A model generated the notes under the pieces. That model was given only the letters and a program-made list of their open reading frames with translations. It was not told the origin of the DNA and searched no databases. Shown piece after piece: positions 24,914 through 32,758 of a stretch of 32,884 nucleotides of DNA; within the stretch, counting starts at the first letter, position 1, and every line of letters begins with the position of its first letter. The DNA is from Pseudorhodobacter sp. PARRP1 (GTDB lineage Bacteria; Pseudomonadota; Alphaproteobacteria; Rhodobacterales; Rhodobacteraceae). Both the position numbers and the translations under genes were made by a program. Location: assembly GCA_002256245.1 (NCBI GenBank), contig NKIU01000008.1, forward strand, positions 117,333 to 150,216, written 5' to 3'.

Positions 24914-26090
24914 GGATAGCCCTTGGGTCTCGATCATCGGTCTGGGGGAAGATGGCCTGCCGGGGCTGTCCGATGCAAGCCGTGCCGCGCTGGCGCAGGC
25001 CGAAATCATCTTTGGCGGCCCGCGCCATCTGGCTTTGGTCGGCGCGGGCGACAAGGGCCGCGCTTGGCCAGTGCCGTTTTCCGTGGGTCCGGTGCTGGCG
25101 CTGCGGGGGCAACGCGTGGCCATCCTCGCCTCGGGCGATCCGTTCTGGTTTGGCGCAGGCAGCAGCCTGACCGCGCATCTTGCGCGCGATGAATGGCAAG
25201 CCTTTCCCGCGCCCTCCACCTTTCAACTGGCCGCCGCACAACTTGGCTGGCGGATGGAAGAAATTACCTGCCACGGCCTGCACGCCGCCGCCTTCGCCCG
25301 CCTGCGCCCCGTTTTGGCCAAAGGCGCGCGCGCGATCTGCCTTTTGCGCGATGGTGACGCCCCGCAAGCCCTTGCCAAATGGCTGACAGATCAAGGCTTT
25401 ACCGCCGATCTGTGGGTGATGGAAAAGCTTGGCGGCCCGCAGCAGCGCATCCGCCAAACCACCGCCGCCACCTTCGCGCTGCACGACATGCAGGCCCCCG
25501 TTGCCGTCGCCCTTCAGATCACCGCAGGCCAAGGTCTGCCGCGCGCCCCTGGCCTTGACGATGCTTTGTTTGCCAGCGACGGCCAGATCACCAAACGCCC
25601 GGTGCGCGCGCTGACCCTTTCGGCGCTGGCCCCCCGCGCCGGGGAATTGCTGTGGGATATCGGCGCAGGGTCGGGTTCGATCTCGGTGGAATGGTGCCTC
25701 GCCGGTGGCCGCGCCGTCGCGTTTGAACTGCGCGCTGACCGCGCCGTGAACATCCGCGCCAATGCCGCCAGCTTTGGCGTCGATCACCGCCTGACCTGCA
25801 TCGAAGGCCCCGCCGCCCAGACCCTTACCGCCCATCCAATGCCCGATGCCGTGTTCATCGGCGGCGGCGGCAATACAGCCCTGATCGACCAACTTTGGCA
25901 GATCCTGCCCGAAGGCACGCGGCTGGTTGCCAATGGCGTGACGCTGGAAACCGAAAGCCTGCTTGCCCACCAACACGCCCTGCGCGGCGGCAGCCTGCTG
26001 CGGATTGATCTGGCGCACTCCGCCCCCTTGGGCCGGATGCGCGGCTGGGAGGCATCCCGACCGGTGGTGCAATGGAGTGTCATCCGATGA
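24912..26090 (+). CDS. cobL: Precorrin-6Y C5,15-methyltransferase (decarboxylating)
   Basis: CobL (392 residues) is the two-domain enzyme that methylates C5 and C15 and removes the C12 acetate carboxyl, forming precorrin-8X. The N-terminal part (about 1-195) is a CbiE-like tetrapyrrole methylase (IIGLGEDGLPGLS, LASGDPFWFGAGSSL). The C-terminal part (about 200-392) is a CbiT-like SAM methyltransferase (LLWDIGAGSGSISVEW, DAVFIGGGGNTALID). The ATG at 24912 is used; an in-frame ATG at 24903 (MRVMDSPW) is also possible, with AGAAG just upstream. It overlaps cobE by ATGA. Confidence 0.95.
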   Translation: MDSPWVSIIGLGEDGLPGLSDASRAALAQAEIIFGGPRHLALVGAGDKGRAWPVPFSVGPVLALRGQRVAILASGDPFWFGAGSSLTAHLARDEWQAFPAPSTFQLAAAQLGWRMEEITCHGLHAAAFARLRPVLAKGARAICLLRDGDAPQALAKWLTDQGFTADLWVMEKLGGPQQRIRQTTAATFALHDMQAPVAVALQITAGQGLPRAPGLDDALFASDGQITKRPVRALTLSALAPRAGELLWDIGAGSGSISVEWCLAGGRAVAFELRADRAVNIRANAASFGVDHRLTCIEGPAAQTLTAHPMPDAVFIGGGGNTALIDQLWQILPEGTRLVANGVTLETESLLAHQHALRGGSLLRIDLAHSAPLGRMRGWEASRPVVQWSVIR

Positions 26091-26452
26091 TCGTCGCAGG
26101 TCTGGGCTTTCGCAAAGATGCCGGGATCGACAGCCTGCGCGACGCTTTGGCGCGGGCTGGCGGGTTGGTGATTAACGCCCTCGCCACTGCCGAGGATAAG
26201 GCAGACGCCCCCCAAATCCGCGCGCTTGCTGCAGAACTGGCGCTGCCGCTGCACGCCATCCCCTTGAAAGTGCTGCAAAATCAACCGACCCTGACCCAAT
26301 CGCCCCGCGTCCATGCCCGCTATGGCACAGGCAGCCTTGCCGAAGCCGCAGCTCTCGCCGCCGCAGGCCCCGGCGCGCGGCTGCTTGGGGCGCGTGTCAC
26401 CTCGCAAGACGGCCGCGCCACCGCAGCCCTCGCCGAAAGGAGCCCAGAATGA
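26087..26452 (+). CDS. cobE: Cobalamin biosynthesis protein CobE (CbiG C-terminal-like)
   Basis: The 121-residue protein resembles CobE and the C-terminal domain of Cbi[21 protein letters not shown] at the start, [17 protein letters not shown], and [19 protein letters not shown], ending in [14 protein letters not shown]. Its exact role is not settled; CbiG opens the delta-lactone in the anaerobic pathway, and CobE is found with aerobic operons. The ATG overlaps the cobL stop (ATGA), and its own stop overlaps cobM in the same way. An upstream in-frame ATG at 26072 lies within cobL and is not needed. Confidence 0.88.
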   Translation: MIVAGLGFRKDAGIDSLRDALARAGGLVINALATAEDKADAPQIRALAAELALPLHAIPLKVLQNQPTLTQSPRVHARYGTGSLAEAAALAAAGPGARLLGARVTSQDGRATAALAERSPE

Positions 26453-27231
26453 CCGTCCATTTCATCGGCGCAGGCCCCGGTGCTGCCGATCTGATCACCC
26501 TGCGCGGGCGTGATCTGATCGCCTCCAGCCCGGTCTGCCTTTACGCAGGCTCCTTGGTGCCGCAAGCCCTGCTGGCCCATTGTCCCCCCGGCGCGCGCAT
26601 CGTCAACACCGCGCCCCTGTCGCTGGACGAGATCATGGCCGAGATCAGCACCGCTCACGGCGCAGGGCAGGATGTGGCGCGGCTGCATTCCGGCGATCTG
26701 TCGGTATGGTCTGCGATGGGCGAGCAACTCCGCCGCCTGCGCGCCCTGAACATCCCCTATGATGTCACCCCCGGCGTGCCGTCCTTCGCCGCCGCCGCCG
26801 CCGCTTTGGCCACCGAACTGACCCTGCCGGGTCTGACCCAATCGGTGGTCCTCACCCGCACCTCGGGCCGCGCCACCGCGATGCCCGCGGCTGAAAACCT
26901 GCCCGCCTTTGCCGCCACGGGTGCGACCCTTGCGATCCACCTGTCGGTGCATGTGCTGGACAAGGTTGTCGCCGACCTTACCCCCCACTACGGCCCCGAT
27001 TGCCCCGTCGCCGTGGTCTGGCGTGCCACATGGCCGGATGAGCGGATCGTGCGCGCCACACTCGCCACCCTGCAGACCGCCATCGGCGCGGAGATGGAGC
27101 GCACGGCGCTGATCCTCGTCGGTCCTGCGCTGGCCGCCGAAGGGTTCGAGGAAAGCCGCCTTTACGCCGGTGACTACGACCGCCGCTTCCGCCCCGTCGG
27201 CACTGATCCCCGTTTCCCGGACGCCACATGA
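26449..27231 (+). CDS. cobM: Precorrin-4 C11-methyltransferase
   Basis: CobM (260 residues) methylates precorrin-4 at C11 to give precorrin-5. Typical blocks are [53 protein letters not shown] and [20 protein letters not shown]. Length is normal. It overlaps cobE upstream and cobB downstream by four bases each. Confidence 0.96.
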   Translation: MTVHFIGAGPGAADLITLRGRDLIASSPVCLYAGSLVPQALLAHCPPGARIVNTAPLSLDEIMAEISTAHGAGQDVARLHSGDLSVWSAMGEQLRRLRALNIPYDVTPGVPSFAAAAAALATELTLPGLTQSVVLTRTSGRATAMPAAENLPAFAATGATLAIHLSVHVLDKVVADLTPHYGPDCPVAVVWRATWPDERIVRATLATLQTAIGAEMERTALILVGPALAAEGFEESRLYAGDYDRRFRPVGTDPRFPDAT

Positions 27232-28565
27232 TCCCCCCCCTCCTTAAAGTTCCGGGCCTGCTCATATCTGCCCCCGCATCCGGCACCGGCAAGACCACGC
27301 TGATGCTGGGGCTGCTCGCCGCCTTCCGCGCGCAGGGCGTCATCGTGCAGCCGTTCAAATCCGGCCCCGACTACATCGACCCCGCCTTCCATGCCGCAGC
27401 CTCTGGCCGCGCCTCGGTCAATCTCGATAGCTGGGCGATGTCGCCCGATCGCATCGCCGGGCTGGTGTCGGTGGCAGCGGATGCCGATCTGATCCTGGCC
27501 GAAGGCTCGATGGGCCTGTTCGACGGCGTCGCCAAACCGGGCGCTTTCGGCACCGGGGCCAGTGCCGACGTGGCGCAGATGATGGGCTGGCCGGTGGTTC
27601 TGGTGCTGGATGTGTCGGGCCAAGCGCAATCCGCCGCCGCCGTCGCGATGGGCTTTCGCGCCATGCGCCCCGAGATGCCCTTCGCAGGCGTGGTGCTGAA
27701 CCGCGTCGCCTCACCCCGCCACGAAGCCTTGGTGCGGGTGGGGATGGACGCCGCCGGCATCCCGGTGCTGGGCGCTTTGCCCCGCCGTGCCAGCATCGCG
27801 CTGCCCGAGCGTCACCTCGGCCTTGTCCAAGCCGAGGAACAACCGCATCTGCAAGCCCTGCTGGCCGAAGCGGGCGCGTTCATCGCCGAACATCTCGATA
27901 TGCCCGCCCTGCGCGCCGCCGCCCGTGGCACGCTTGCCCCCCATCAGCCCCTCGCCATCACCCCCCCGGCAGGCCGCATCGCCTTGGCGCGGGATGCGGC
28001 GTTTTCCTTTGTATATCCGCATCTTATCGCCGGATGGCGCGCAGCAGGCGCAACCATCCTGCCATTCTCACCGCTGGAAGACGAAGCCCCCGATCCAACG
28101 GCCGAGGCCTGCTGGCTGCCCGGCGGCTACCCTGAACTGCACGCAGGCAAACTCGCCGCAGCACAGAATTTCCGCACCAAACTGCGCGCCTTTGCCGAAA
28201 CCAAACCCGTGCATGGCGAGTGCGGTGGCTATATGGCGATGGGCGCGGGCCTGATTGATGCGCAAGGGGTGCGGCATGAAATGGCGGGCCTGCTGGGCCT
28301 CGAGACCAGCTTTGCCAAGCGCCGGATGCACTTGGGCTATCGCCTCGCCGCCACCCATGCGCCGTTTGCGGGCCATGGCGCGGGCGCGCGCCTGCGCGGC
28401 CACGAATTTCACTACGCCACCATTGCAGCACAACCCGACGCCCCCCTTGCAGAAGTCCGCGATGCCACCGATACAGCAGTGCCCGAAACCGGCTCGATGC
28501 GGGTTCAATCGGGGGGGGGCCAATCCTCTGGCACCTTCTTTCATCTGATCGCAGAGGCGACATGA
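27228..28565 (+). CDS. cobB: Hydrogenobyrinic/cobyrinic acid a,c-diamide synthase
   Basis: CobB (445 residues) amidates the a and c side chains of hydrogenobyrinic acid with glutamine and ATP, giving the CobN substrate. The synthetase domain has the P-loop ASGTGKTT (17-24), [13 protein letters not shown] and [10 protein letters not shown]. The C-terminal glutaminase domain has the nucleophile in [11 protein letters not shown] and a late histidine in [10 protein letters not shown]. Two homopolymers occur: a C run just after the start codon, and nine G at 28511-28519 close to the 3' end, where a frame slip would alter only the last 15 or so residues. It overlaps cobM and cobA by ATGA. Confidence 0.96.
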   Translation: MIPPLLKVPGLLISAPASGTGKTTLMLGLLAAFRAQGVIVQPFKSGPDYIDPAFHAAASGRASVNLDSWAMSPDRIAGLVSVAADADLILAEGSMGLFDGVAKPGAFGTGASADVAQMMGWPVVLVLDVSGQAQSAAAVAMGFRAMRPEMPFAGVVLNRVASPRHEALVRVGMDAAGIPVLGALPRRASIALPERHLGLVQAEEQPHLQALLAEAGAFIAEHLDMPALRAAARGTLAPHQPLAITPPAGRIALARDAAFSFVYPHLIAGWRAAGATILPFSPLEDEAPDPTAEACWLPGGYPELHAGKLAAAQNFRTKLRAFAETKPVHGECGGYMAMGAGLIDAQGVRHEMAGLLGLETSFAKRRMHLGYRLAATHAPFAGHGAGARLRGHEFHYATIAAQPDAPLAEVRDATDTAVPETGSMRVQSGGGQSSGTFFHLIAEAT

Positions 28566-29284
28566 CCGGCTTTGTATCCTTCGTTTCCTCTGGCCCCGGC
28601 GACCCCGAGTTGCTGACGGTCAAGGCTGTCAACCGACTGGCTGCGGCGCAGGTGGTGCTGTTTGACGATCTGTCCTCGGGGCCGATCCTTGGCCATGCGC
28701 CGCAAGCCGATCTGATCGCGGTGGGCAAACGGGCGGGGCGACCCTCGCCCAAGCAAGATCACGTCAGCCGCCTGCTGGTCGATCACGCTTTGGCCGGGCA
28801 AAAGGTGGTGCGGCTGAAATCCGGCGACAGCGGCATGTTCGGGCGGCTGGAGGAGGAGATTGTGGCCGTGCAAGCCGCTGGTATTGCTTACGAAATCATT
28901 CCGGGTGTCACCTCGGCCTCTGCCGCTGCCGCAGCCTACGGCATCCCGCTGACTCGTCGTTTGACCGCGCGGCGCGTGCAGTTCATCACCGGGGCCGATG
29001 TGACTGGTGGCCTGCCGGAAAATACCAACATGGCGGCTTTGGCCGATCCGATGGCCACCACGGTGGTCTATATGGGGCGGCGCACCTTTGCCGCCTTGGC
29101 CGCCAAGCTGATCGCCCACGGCCTGCCCGCCGACACGCCCGCGCTGCTGGCCGAGGCCGTCTCCACCCCCGATCAGCAGATCACCCGGCATACCGTCGAA
29201 AGCCTAGCCACGCATCTGCAAGACGCCCAAAGCCCGCATCCGGCGCTGATCTTTTATGGCCCCTTGGCCGACTTCCCCGCATAG
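28562..29284 (+). CDS. cobA: Uroporphyrinogen-III C-methyltransferase
   Basis: CobA (240 residues) methylates uroporphyrinogen III at C2 and C7 to precorrin-2, the entry step of the pathway. It has SSGPGDPELLTVKAVNRL near the N-terminus, LKSGDSGMFGRLEEE, IIPGVTSASAAAAAYGIPLT and TTVVYMGRRTF. It is a stand-alone methylase, not the CysG fusion. It is the last gene of the riboswitch-led operon although it acts first. It overlaps cobB by four bases. A palindrome, GGCCTGCGCAGGCC, at 29313-29326 follows but has no T run. Confidence 0.95.
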   Translation: MTGFVSFVSSGPGDPELLTVKAVNRLAAAQVVLFDDLSSGPILGHAPQADLIAVGKRAGRPSPKQDHVSRLLVDHALAGQKVVRLKSGDSGMFGRLEEEIVAVQAAGIAYEIIPGVTSASAAAAAYGIPLTRRLTARRVQFITGADVTGGLPENTNMAALADPMATTVVYMGRRTFAALAAKLIAHGLPADTPALLAEAVSTPDQQITRHTVESLATHLQDAQSPHPALIFYGPLADFPA

Positions 29285-29598
29285 CGCTGAACATCGGCAC
29301 CTTGTGCCATTGGGCCTGCGCAGGCCTTGCCCAGACATCGCGCGCAGCCGACCCCACCGGCGTCGCGGTGCCCGACATCGCCCGTGCGCTCGGGCGGCAC
29401 GCGTGATCAGACAGTGGCCCGCCGCGCCTGTTGCAAAACCTGACCCGCACCCGCCTCTATGCAGTCTCACCCAACGGTTTTTTGCCCGACGCCCGCGTTC
29501 CGCGTAATCTGCGAAATAGCCAGCTAGGCGGCGCGAACATCTCTGATGCAACTATATGTTGTGGTTAAATTCTCATAAATCACATCCCATATACTTTC

Positions 29599-29637
29599 GT
29601 CCCCGCGGGGACAAAAAAACGCTGTCCCCGCGGGGAC
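29599..29637. promoter_or_regulatory. Two identical 14-bp palindromes, 25 bp apart
   Basis: GTCCCCGCGGGGAC occurs at 29599-29612 and 29624-29637, both perfect palindromes, each followed by ACAAA-type A-rich sequence. Their centres are 25 bp apart. This looks like a double operator for a dimeric regulator, lying about 125 bp before the putative promoter of riboswitch 2. I do not know a regulator with this site. A pair of short minus-strand hairpins is the alternative. Confidence 0.5.
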
Positions 29638-29759
29638 AAATCCAACGCAAAAAACCTGCGCGCGCCACCGCCTTCTGGCCCGCAAGCACACGCCAACGCT
29701 GCCACTATTCAAACCCGCCAAAAATGTCGGGGCCGTGCCCGCATCCGCCGCATTTCTGG

Positions 29760-29788
29760 TTGACCGGGGGCGGGTATTGGTCAACTGA
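29760..29788 (+). promoter_or_regulatory. Possible promoter of riboswitch 2
   Basis: TTGACC (29760-29765) is a good -35 match. A -10 at about 29783-29789 (AACTGA or ACTGAT) is weak. The implied start near 29795 matches the left end of the riboswitch, which is the main support. Confidence 0.35.
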
Positions 29789-29795
29789 TAAAGGC

Positions 29796-29984
29796 GCATG
29801 GTGTCCTGAAAACGCAAAGCGTCTGGACTGAAACGAGAATGGGGAACGGGTGGACCAATCGGCACCCCAAGCCTCAGCCGCCCCCGCGACTGTATGCGGC
29901 GAGCGTGCTTCCAAACTGCCACTGGCCGCAAGGCTGGGAAGGCGGAAGCCCGCACCGACCCGCAAGCCAGGAGACCGGCCCTGC
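29796..29984 (+). ncRNA. Cobalamin riboswitch 2
   Basis: Conserved AdoCbl-riboswitch blocks are found in order: GTCCTG, GAAACGAGAATGGGGAAC, CCTCAGCCGCCCCCGCGACTG, GCCACTGG, GGGAAGGCGG, and the B12 box AGCCAGGAGACCGGCC at 29965-29980. The closing P1 stem is weak, unlike riboswitch 1. It precedes the CbiM-like permease gene. After it, CCGTC (30001-30005) can pair with GACGG (30012-30016) beside the GGAG ribosome site, so translational control is plausible. Confidence 0.94.
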
Positions 29985-30029
29985 AAAGAAACGCAAACAA
30001 CCGTCGGGTGTGACGGGATGGAGACTAAC

Positions 30030-30695
30030 ATGCATATCGAACCGGGCCTCGTTTCCGAGGCCAAAATGGCGTTGTCCTACGCCACCGCCGCCACCGCCGC
30101 CGCCTATGCGGGCAAGCTGGCTTTTGACGATCTGAAACAGCGCGGTCTGGTGTCCTTGTCAGCGCGCGTGGCGCTTTGCACGATGCTGGTGTTCGTGTTC
30201 TTCGAAGTGCTGCCGCACTTCCCGATCGGGGTATCCGAGGTGCATCTTATCCTCGGCTCGACCCTGTTTCTGGTGTTTGGCGCCGCCCCTGCGGCCCTTG
30301 GCCTGATGATGGGCCTGCTGATCCAAGGCCTGTTCTTCGCCCCGCAAGACGTGCCGCAATATGGCATGAACATCACCACCCTGCTGGTGCCGCTGTTCGC
30401 GCTGCAAGCTCTGGCCGCCAAGGTCATCCCGACGAAAATGGCCTATGTCGATCTGCAATACCGTCAGGCCCTGATGCTCTCGACCGCCTATCAGGGTGGC
30501 ATCGTGGCATGGGTGGCGTTCTGGGCGATCTACGGCCAAGGCTTTGGCGCGGCCAATCTGGCGGCGATCGGCAGCTTCGGCGTCTCGTATATGCTGGTCA
30601 TTCTGATCGAACCTGTGGTCGATCTGGGCGTGCTGGCGCTGGCGAAACTGGGCCGGGCCTCCAGCCTCACCACCCCGCGCCTGCACACGGCCTGA
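30030..30695 (+). CDS. CbiM-like energy-coupling-factor transporter permease (cobalt uptake, probable)
   Basis: The 221-residue membrane protein starts MHIEPGLVSEAKMALSYATA. An N-terminal Met-His-Ile is the metal-binding start of CbiM/NikM proteins. Hydrophobic segments are at about 40-60, 70-102, 113-128, 150-170 and 178-205, and the blocks VSEVHLILGSTLFLVFGAAP and YGMNITTLLVPLFA fit the family. CbiM is the substrate-binding membrane part of cobalt/nickel ECF transporters. No CbiN, CbiQ or CbiO genes are seen next to it, so it stands alone. Control by riboswitch 2 supports cobalt or corrinoid uptake. The ATG at 30030 is preferred over an in-frame ATG at 29850 inside the riboswitch. Confidence 0.82.
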   Translation: MHIEPGLVSEAKMALSYATAATAAAYAGKLAFDDLKQRGLVSLSARVALCTMLVFVFFEVLPHFPIGVSEVHLILGSTLFLVFGAAPAALGLMMGLLIQGLFFAPQDVPQYGMNITTLLVPLFALQALAAKVIPTKMAYVDLQYRQALMLSTAYQGGIVAWVAFWAIYGQGFGAANLAAIGSFGVSYMLVILIEPVVDLGVLALAKLGRASSLTTPRLHTA

Positions 30696-30745
30696 TCGGG
30701 CGCGATGGCTCTGGCAGCACGCCGCATTAGGCTTTAGAGATCAGC

Positions 30746-30774
30746 GCGCCGGTCCTTGGGATCGGCGCGTTTTC
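30746..30774 (+). terminator. Rho-independent terminator between permease and cobF
   Basis: CGCGCCGGTCC (30746-30756) pairs with GGATCGGCGCG (30760-30770), with one G-U pair, around loop TTG, followed by TTTT. It should end the riboswitch 2 transcript, leaving only 14 bases before the cobF ATG. cobF would then rely on readthrough or on a promoter upstream of the hairpin. Confidence 0.8.
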
Positions 30775-30788
30775 ATTGGGGGCCCGCG

Positions 30789-31520
30789 ATGTTTGACCTG
30801 ACCTTGATCGGTATCGGCACCGGCAACCCCGACCATCTGACCCTGCAAGCGATCAAGGCGATCAATCAGGCGGATGTGATCCTGATCCCCCGCAAGGGCG
30901 AGGGCAAAGCCGATCTGGCCGAGCTGCGCCATGCGATCTGCCGCGATGTGCTGACCAACCCTGCGACCCGGATCGTCGAGTTTGATCTGCCGGTCCGGGA
31001 TGAAACCATCCTTGATTACAAAGCCCGGGTCGAGGATTGGCACGACCGGATTGCGGCGGTGTGGAAGGCGGCGATTGGTGATCAGGCCCGCGTGGCGCTG
31101 CTGGTCTGGGGCGACCCTAGCCTTTACGACTCCACCCTGCGGATCGCGGCGCGGCTGGCGCCGGATCGGGTGCAAGTCGTGCCGGGGGTAACGTCTATGC
31201 ATGCGCTGACGGCGGCGCATGGCATTGCTTTGAATGAGATCGGCGCGCCTTTTGTGGTGACGACCGGGCGAAGGCTGCGGGATGAGGGGTTTCCTGCGGG
31301 CGTCGATACGGCGGTGGTGATGCTGGACGGGGAGTGTTCGTTTCAGGCGCTGGACCCGGCGGGGCTGCATATCTGGTGGGGGGGGTATGTGGGCATGGCT
31401 GAGGAGGTGATCGTGGCGGGCAAGCTATCCGAAGTGGGCGCGCAAATTGTGAGCCTGCGGGCGGCCGAGCGGGCGCGGCATGGCTGGATCATGGATATCT
31501 ATCTGCTGCGGCGGGGGTAG
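30789..31520 (+). CDS. cobF: Precorrin-6A synthase (deacetylating)
   Basis: CobF (243 residues) methylates precorrin-5 at C1 and removes the acetyl group extruded earlier, giving precorrin-6A. It is specific to the aerobic pathway. Blocks seen are LIGIGTGNPDHLTLQAIKAI, VILIPRKGEGKADLAELR, LLVWGDPSLYDSTLRIA and VVPGVTSMHALTAAHGIALN. The ATG at 30789 has a G-rich ribosome site; an upstream in-frame ATG at 30756 falls in the terminator hairpin. It is separated from the other methylase genes by the permease gene and riboswitch 2. Confidence 0.95.
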   Translation: MFDLTLIGIGTGNPDHLTLQAIKAINQADVILIPRKGEGKADLAELRHAICRDVLTNPATRIVEFDLPVRDETILDYKARVEDWHDRIAAVWKAAIGDQARVALLVWGDPSLYDSTLRIAARLAPDRVQVVPGVTSMHALTAAHGIALNEIGAPFVVTTGRRLRDEGFPAGVDTAVVMLDGECSFQALDPAGLHIWWGGYVGMAEEVIVAGKLSEVGAQIVSLRAAERARHGWIMDIYLLRRG

Positions 31521-31529
31521 GATTTGGCC

Positions 31530-31552
31530 GGTCCCAACTCGGGACCTTTTTT
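31530..31552 (+). terminator. Rho-independent terminator of cobF
   Basis: GGTCCC (31530-31535) pairs with GGGACC (31541-31546) around AACTC, followed by six T. It lies ten bases after the cobF stop and marks the right end of the cobalamin locus. Confidence 0.85.
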
Positions 31553-31625
31553 GTTTGATTTATATCAATGGCTTAGGGGTGTGGATTTAAGGTTTTCTTA
31601 ACCTTTGCCGCGTTTTCCGCCCCGC

Positions 31626-31901
31626 CTACAAACCCAAAGCCTTGCGCAAAGCGGCGTTGGCGCGGGTCTGCCACCCCTTGCCGCCCTGCTTCAACTGCGC
31701 CAGCACGTCGGGGTCGAGATAGAGGCTGACACGCTGCTTTTTCGCGGCCTGATCCAACGGCGGGCGACCGAGTTTGCCGTGATGTTGCAGCACGGCCACG
31801 AGTTCGGGGAAGGCCCAGACGGGCTTGGCGCGGGCCGAGGTTTCGGCTGTCCATTCCGGGTTTTCTTCGTCTGGTTCAGATTCTCTCAGCGATTTTCCCA
31901 T
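31626..31901 (-). CDS. brnA: BrnA-type antitoxin
   Basis: The 91-residue protein ends in a ribbon-helix-helix-like segment, QRVSLYLDPDVLAQLKQ then GKGWQTRANAALRKALGL, the typical BrnA C-terminus. The N-terminal half is variable, acidic and probably the toxin-binding part. BrnA neutralises BrnT and represses the shared promoter as a complex. Its start overlaps the brnT end by 16 bases, so toxin and antitoxin are coupled in the usual toxin-first order of BrnTA. Confidence 0.88.
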   Translation of the reverse strand: MGKSLRESEPDEENPEWTAETSARAKPVWAFPELVAVLQHHGKLGRPPLDQAAKKQRVSLYLDPDVLAQLKQGGKGWQTRANAALRKALGL

Positions 31902-32149
31902 AGCACCTGCTCCCTTTTGTTGGCCTTGCGCAGACTGATCAGACGCAAGTTTTCACCGCGCTGGGTGAAGGCGATAACGTAAAGGCGACCGTCGATAAGG
32001 CCCCTCGCCTGAAGCCGAACCTCGCCATAGTCCTTCCGGTCGTCAAGGCTGACCTCGGCCAAATCGAGGTCTAACCTTTCGACCATAGCAAAATCCAGCC
32101 CCCGAAGAAGCAGCGTCGCTTGGCGCTTTGGCTCGTCCCAGTCCCACAT
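31886..32149 (-). CDS. brnT: BrnT-type ribonuclease toxin
   Basis: The 87-residue product aligns with BrnT toxins, RelE-fold ribonucleases. It begins WDWDEPKRQATLLLRGLDFA, matching the family start WDxxKxxxNxxKHGxxF, and ends RLISLRKANKREQVLWE, matching the conserved ISxRKAxxxE tail. Several usual residues are changed: the KHG position reads LRG. The ATG at 32149 follows an AT-rich stretch with a TATGCATA palindrome at 32153-32160 and no clear ribosome site. Such a palindrome so close to the start could be the BrnA operator. Activity cannot be judged from the sequence. Confidence 0.85.
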   Translation of the reverse strand: MWDWDEPKRQATLLLRGLDFAMVERLDLDLAEVSLDDRKDYGEVRLQARGLIDGRLYVIAFTQRGENLRLISLRKANKREQVLWENR

Positions 32150-32175
32150 TTATATGCATACATTAAAGGGAAATG
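32150..32175 (-). promoter_or_regulatory. Putative brnTA promoter/operator
   Basis: Directly upstream of brnT on the minus strand is an AT-rich stretch containing the palindrome TATGCATA (32153-32160), with a TTGCAT box further upstream (about 32170-32175). No ribosome site is seen before the ATG, so the message may have a very short leader. Palindromic BrnA binding is known for the family; this site is inferred. Confidence 0.4.
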
Positions 32176-32264
32176 CAAGGGTGAGGATAGGGGAGGGATG
32201 GTTAAGGAAGGGTGAAGGGAAGTGCGCAGGGTCGCGGCTAGCCCCGACCTAATTTGCTTCGGCA

Positions 32265-32758
32265 TCAAAGCTTAAATCTATTCCTATAGAATTTCGATGC
32301 AAGAATTCCTCGCTCACTCCTCTTGATGCTGACTGGCAGAAAGAATAGGATAAAATAAAATACTGGAAAAATTATTATGAGAATAGCGCAAGTTGCAGCG
32401 GCGTTTTCTAAAAAAAATCCATAGTCTATTCCGAACTGGCCGAAGGCGGAATTTAGGAAGAGCGCAACACAGGCTAAGATTGGAAAAAACAGAATCAAGA
32501 GAAATAAGAAAAACAACAGCCCTAGAGTATTCTGTTGCCATGAGTTCAATCGAAAATAGTGTCCAACTCTCAGGGGGGAAATTAAGTCGGATGCTTCAAG
32601 ACCACTTATCGCGACATCAGCGGCCAAAAATCGACCCGGATTTCGAGAGAAATCTCTGATTTTAATTTGAAAAGTTTGCAGCTGAATTATAGATAGCGTC
32701 CCGACAACAAAAGATGCCCAAGCCATAGCGCCTGCGAAAATTAAGTATACTTTTGGCA
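32265..32758 (-). pseudogene. AT-rich membrane-protein gene, 5' end removed by an insertion sequence
   Basis: The frame ends at 32265 and has an ATG at 32726 (153 residues), but it stays open upstream through PKVYLIFAGA right up to the insertion-sequence boundary at 32758. Those residues extend the first hydrophobic segment (VYLIFAGAMAWASFVVGTLS), so the real start has been cut off. Two more membrane segments follow: LGLLFFLFLLILFFPILACV, and CAILIIIFPVFYFILFFLPV. I do not recognise the family. GC falls to about 28% in places (32341-32400), far below the rest, indicating acquired DNA. A shortened product from the internal ATG is possible. Confidence 0.65.

Larger units (their letters stand above)
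29285..29795. other. 511-bp gap with palindromes and a possible gene remnant
   Basis: No intact gene is supported here. From about 29290 to 29530 the plus strand has a protein-like stretch, including DPTGVAVPDIARALGRHA, then a TGA, then LTRTRLYAVSPNGFLPDARV in the same frame. It has no start codon of its own and could be a decayed gene, but I do not recognise the family. The rest drops in GC (29560-29640) and contains the twin palindromes at 29599-29637. The promoter region of riboswitch 2 forms the right end. Confidence 0.4.

Noticed and set aside
29599-29637. CRISPR-like repeat pair
   Set aside because: Only two copies, 14 bp long, with an 11-bp gap between them. There is no array, no spacer of normal length and no cas gene.
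32393-32659. Plus-strand open frame of 88 codons opposite the AT-rich membrane-protein gene
   Set aside because: The opposite frame has coherent membrane segments; this one has no ribosome site and a basic, low-complexity product.
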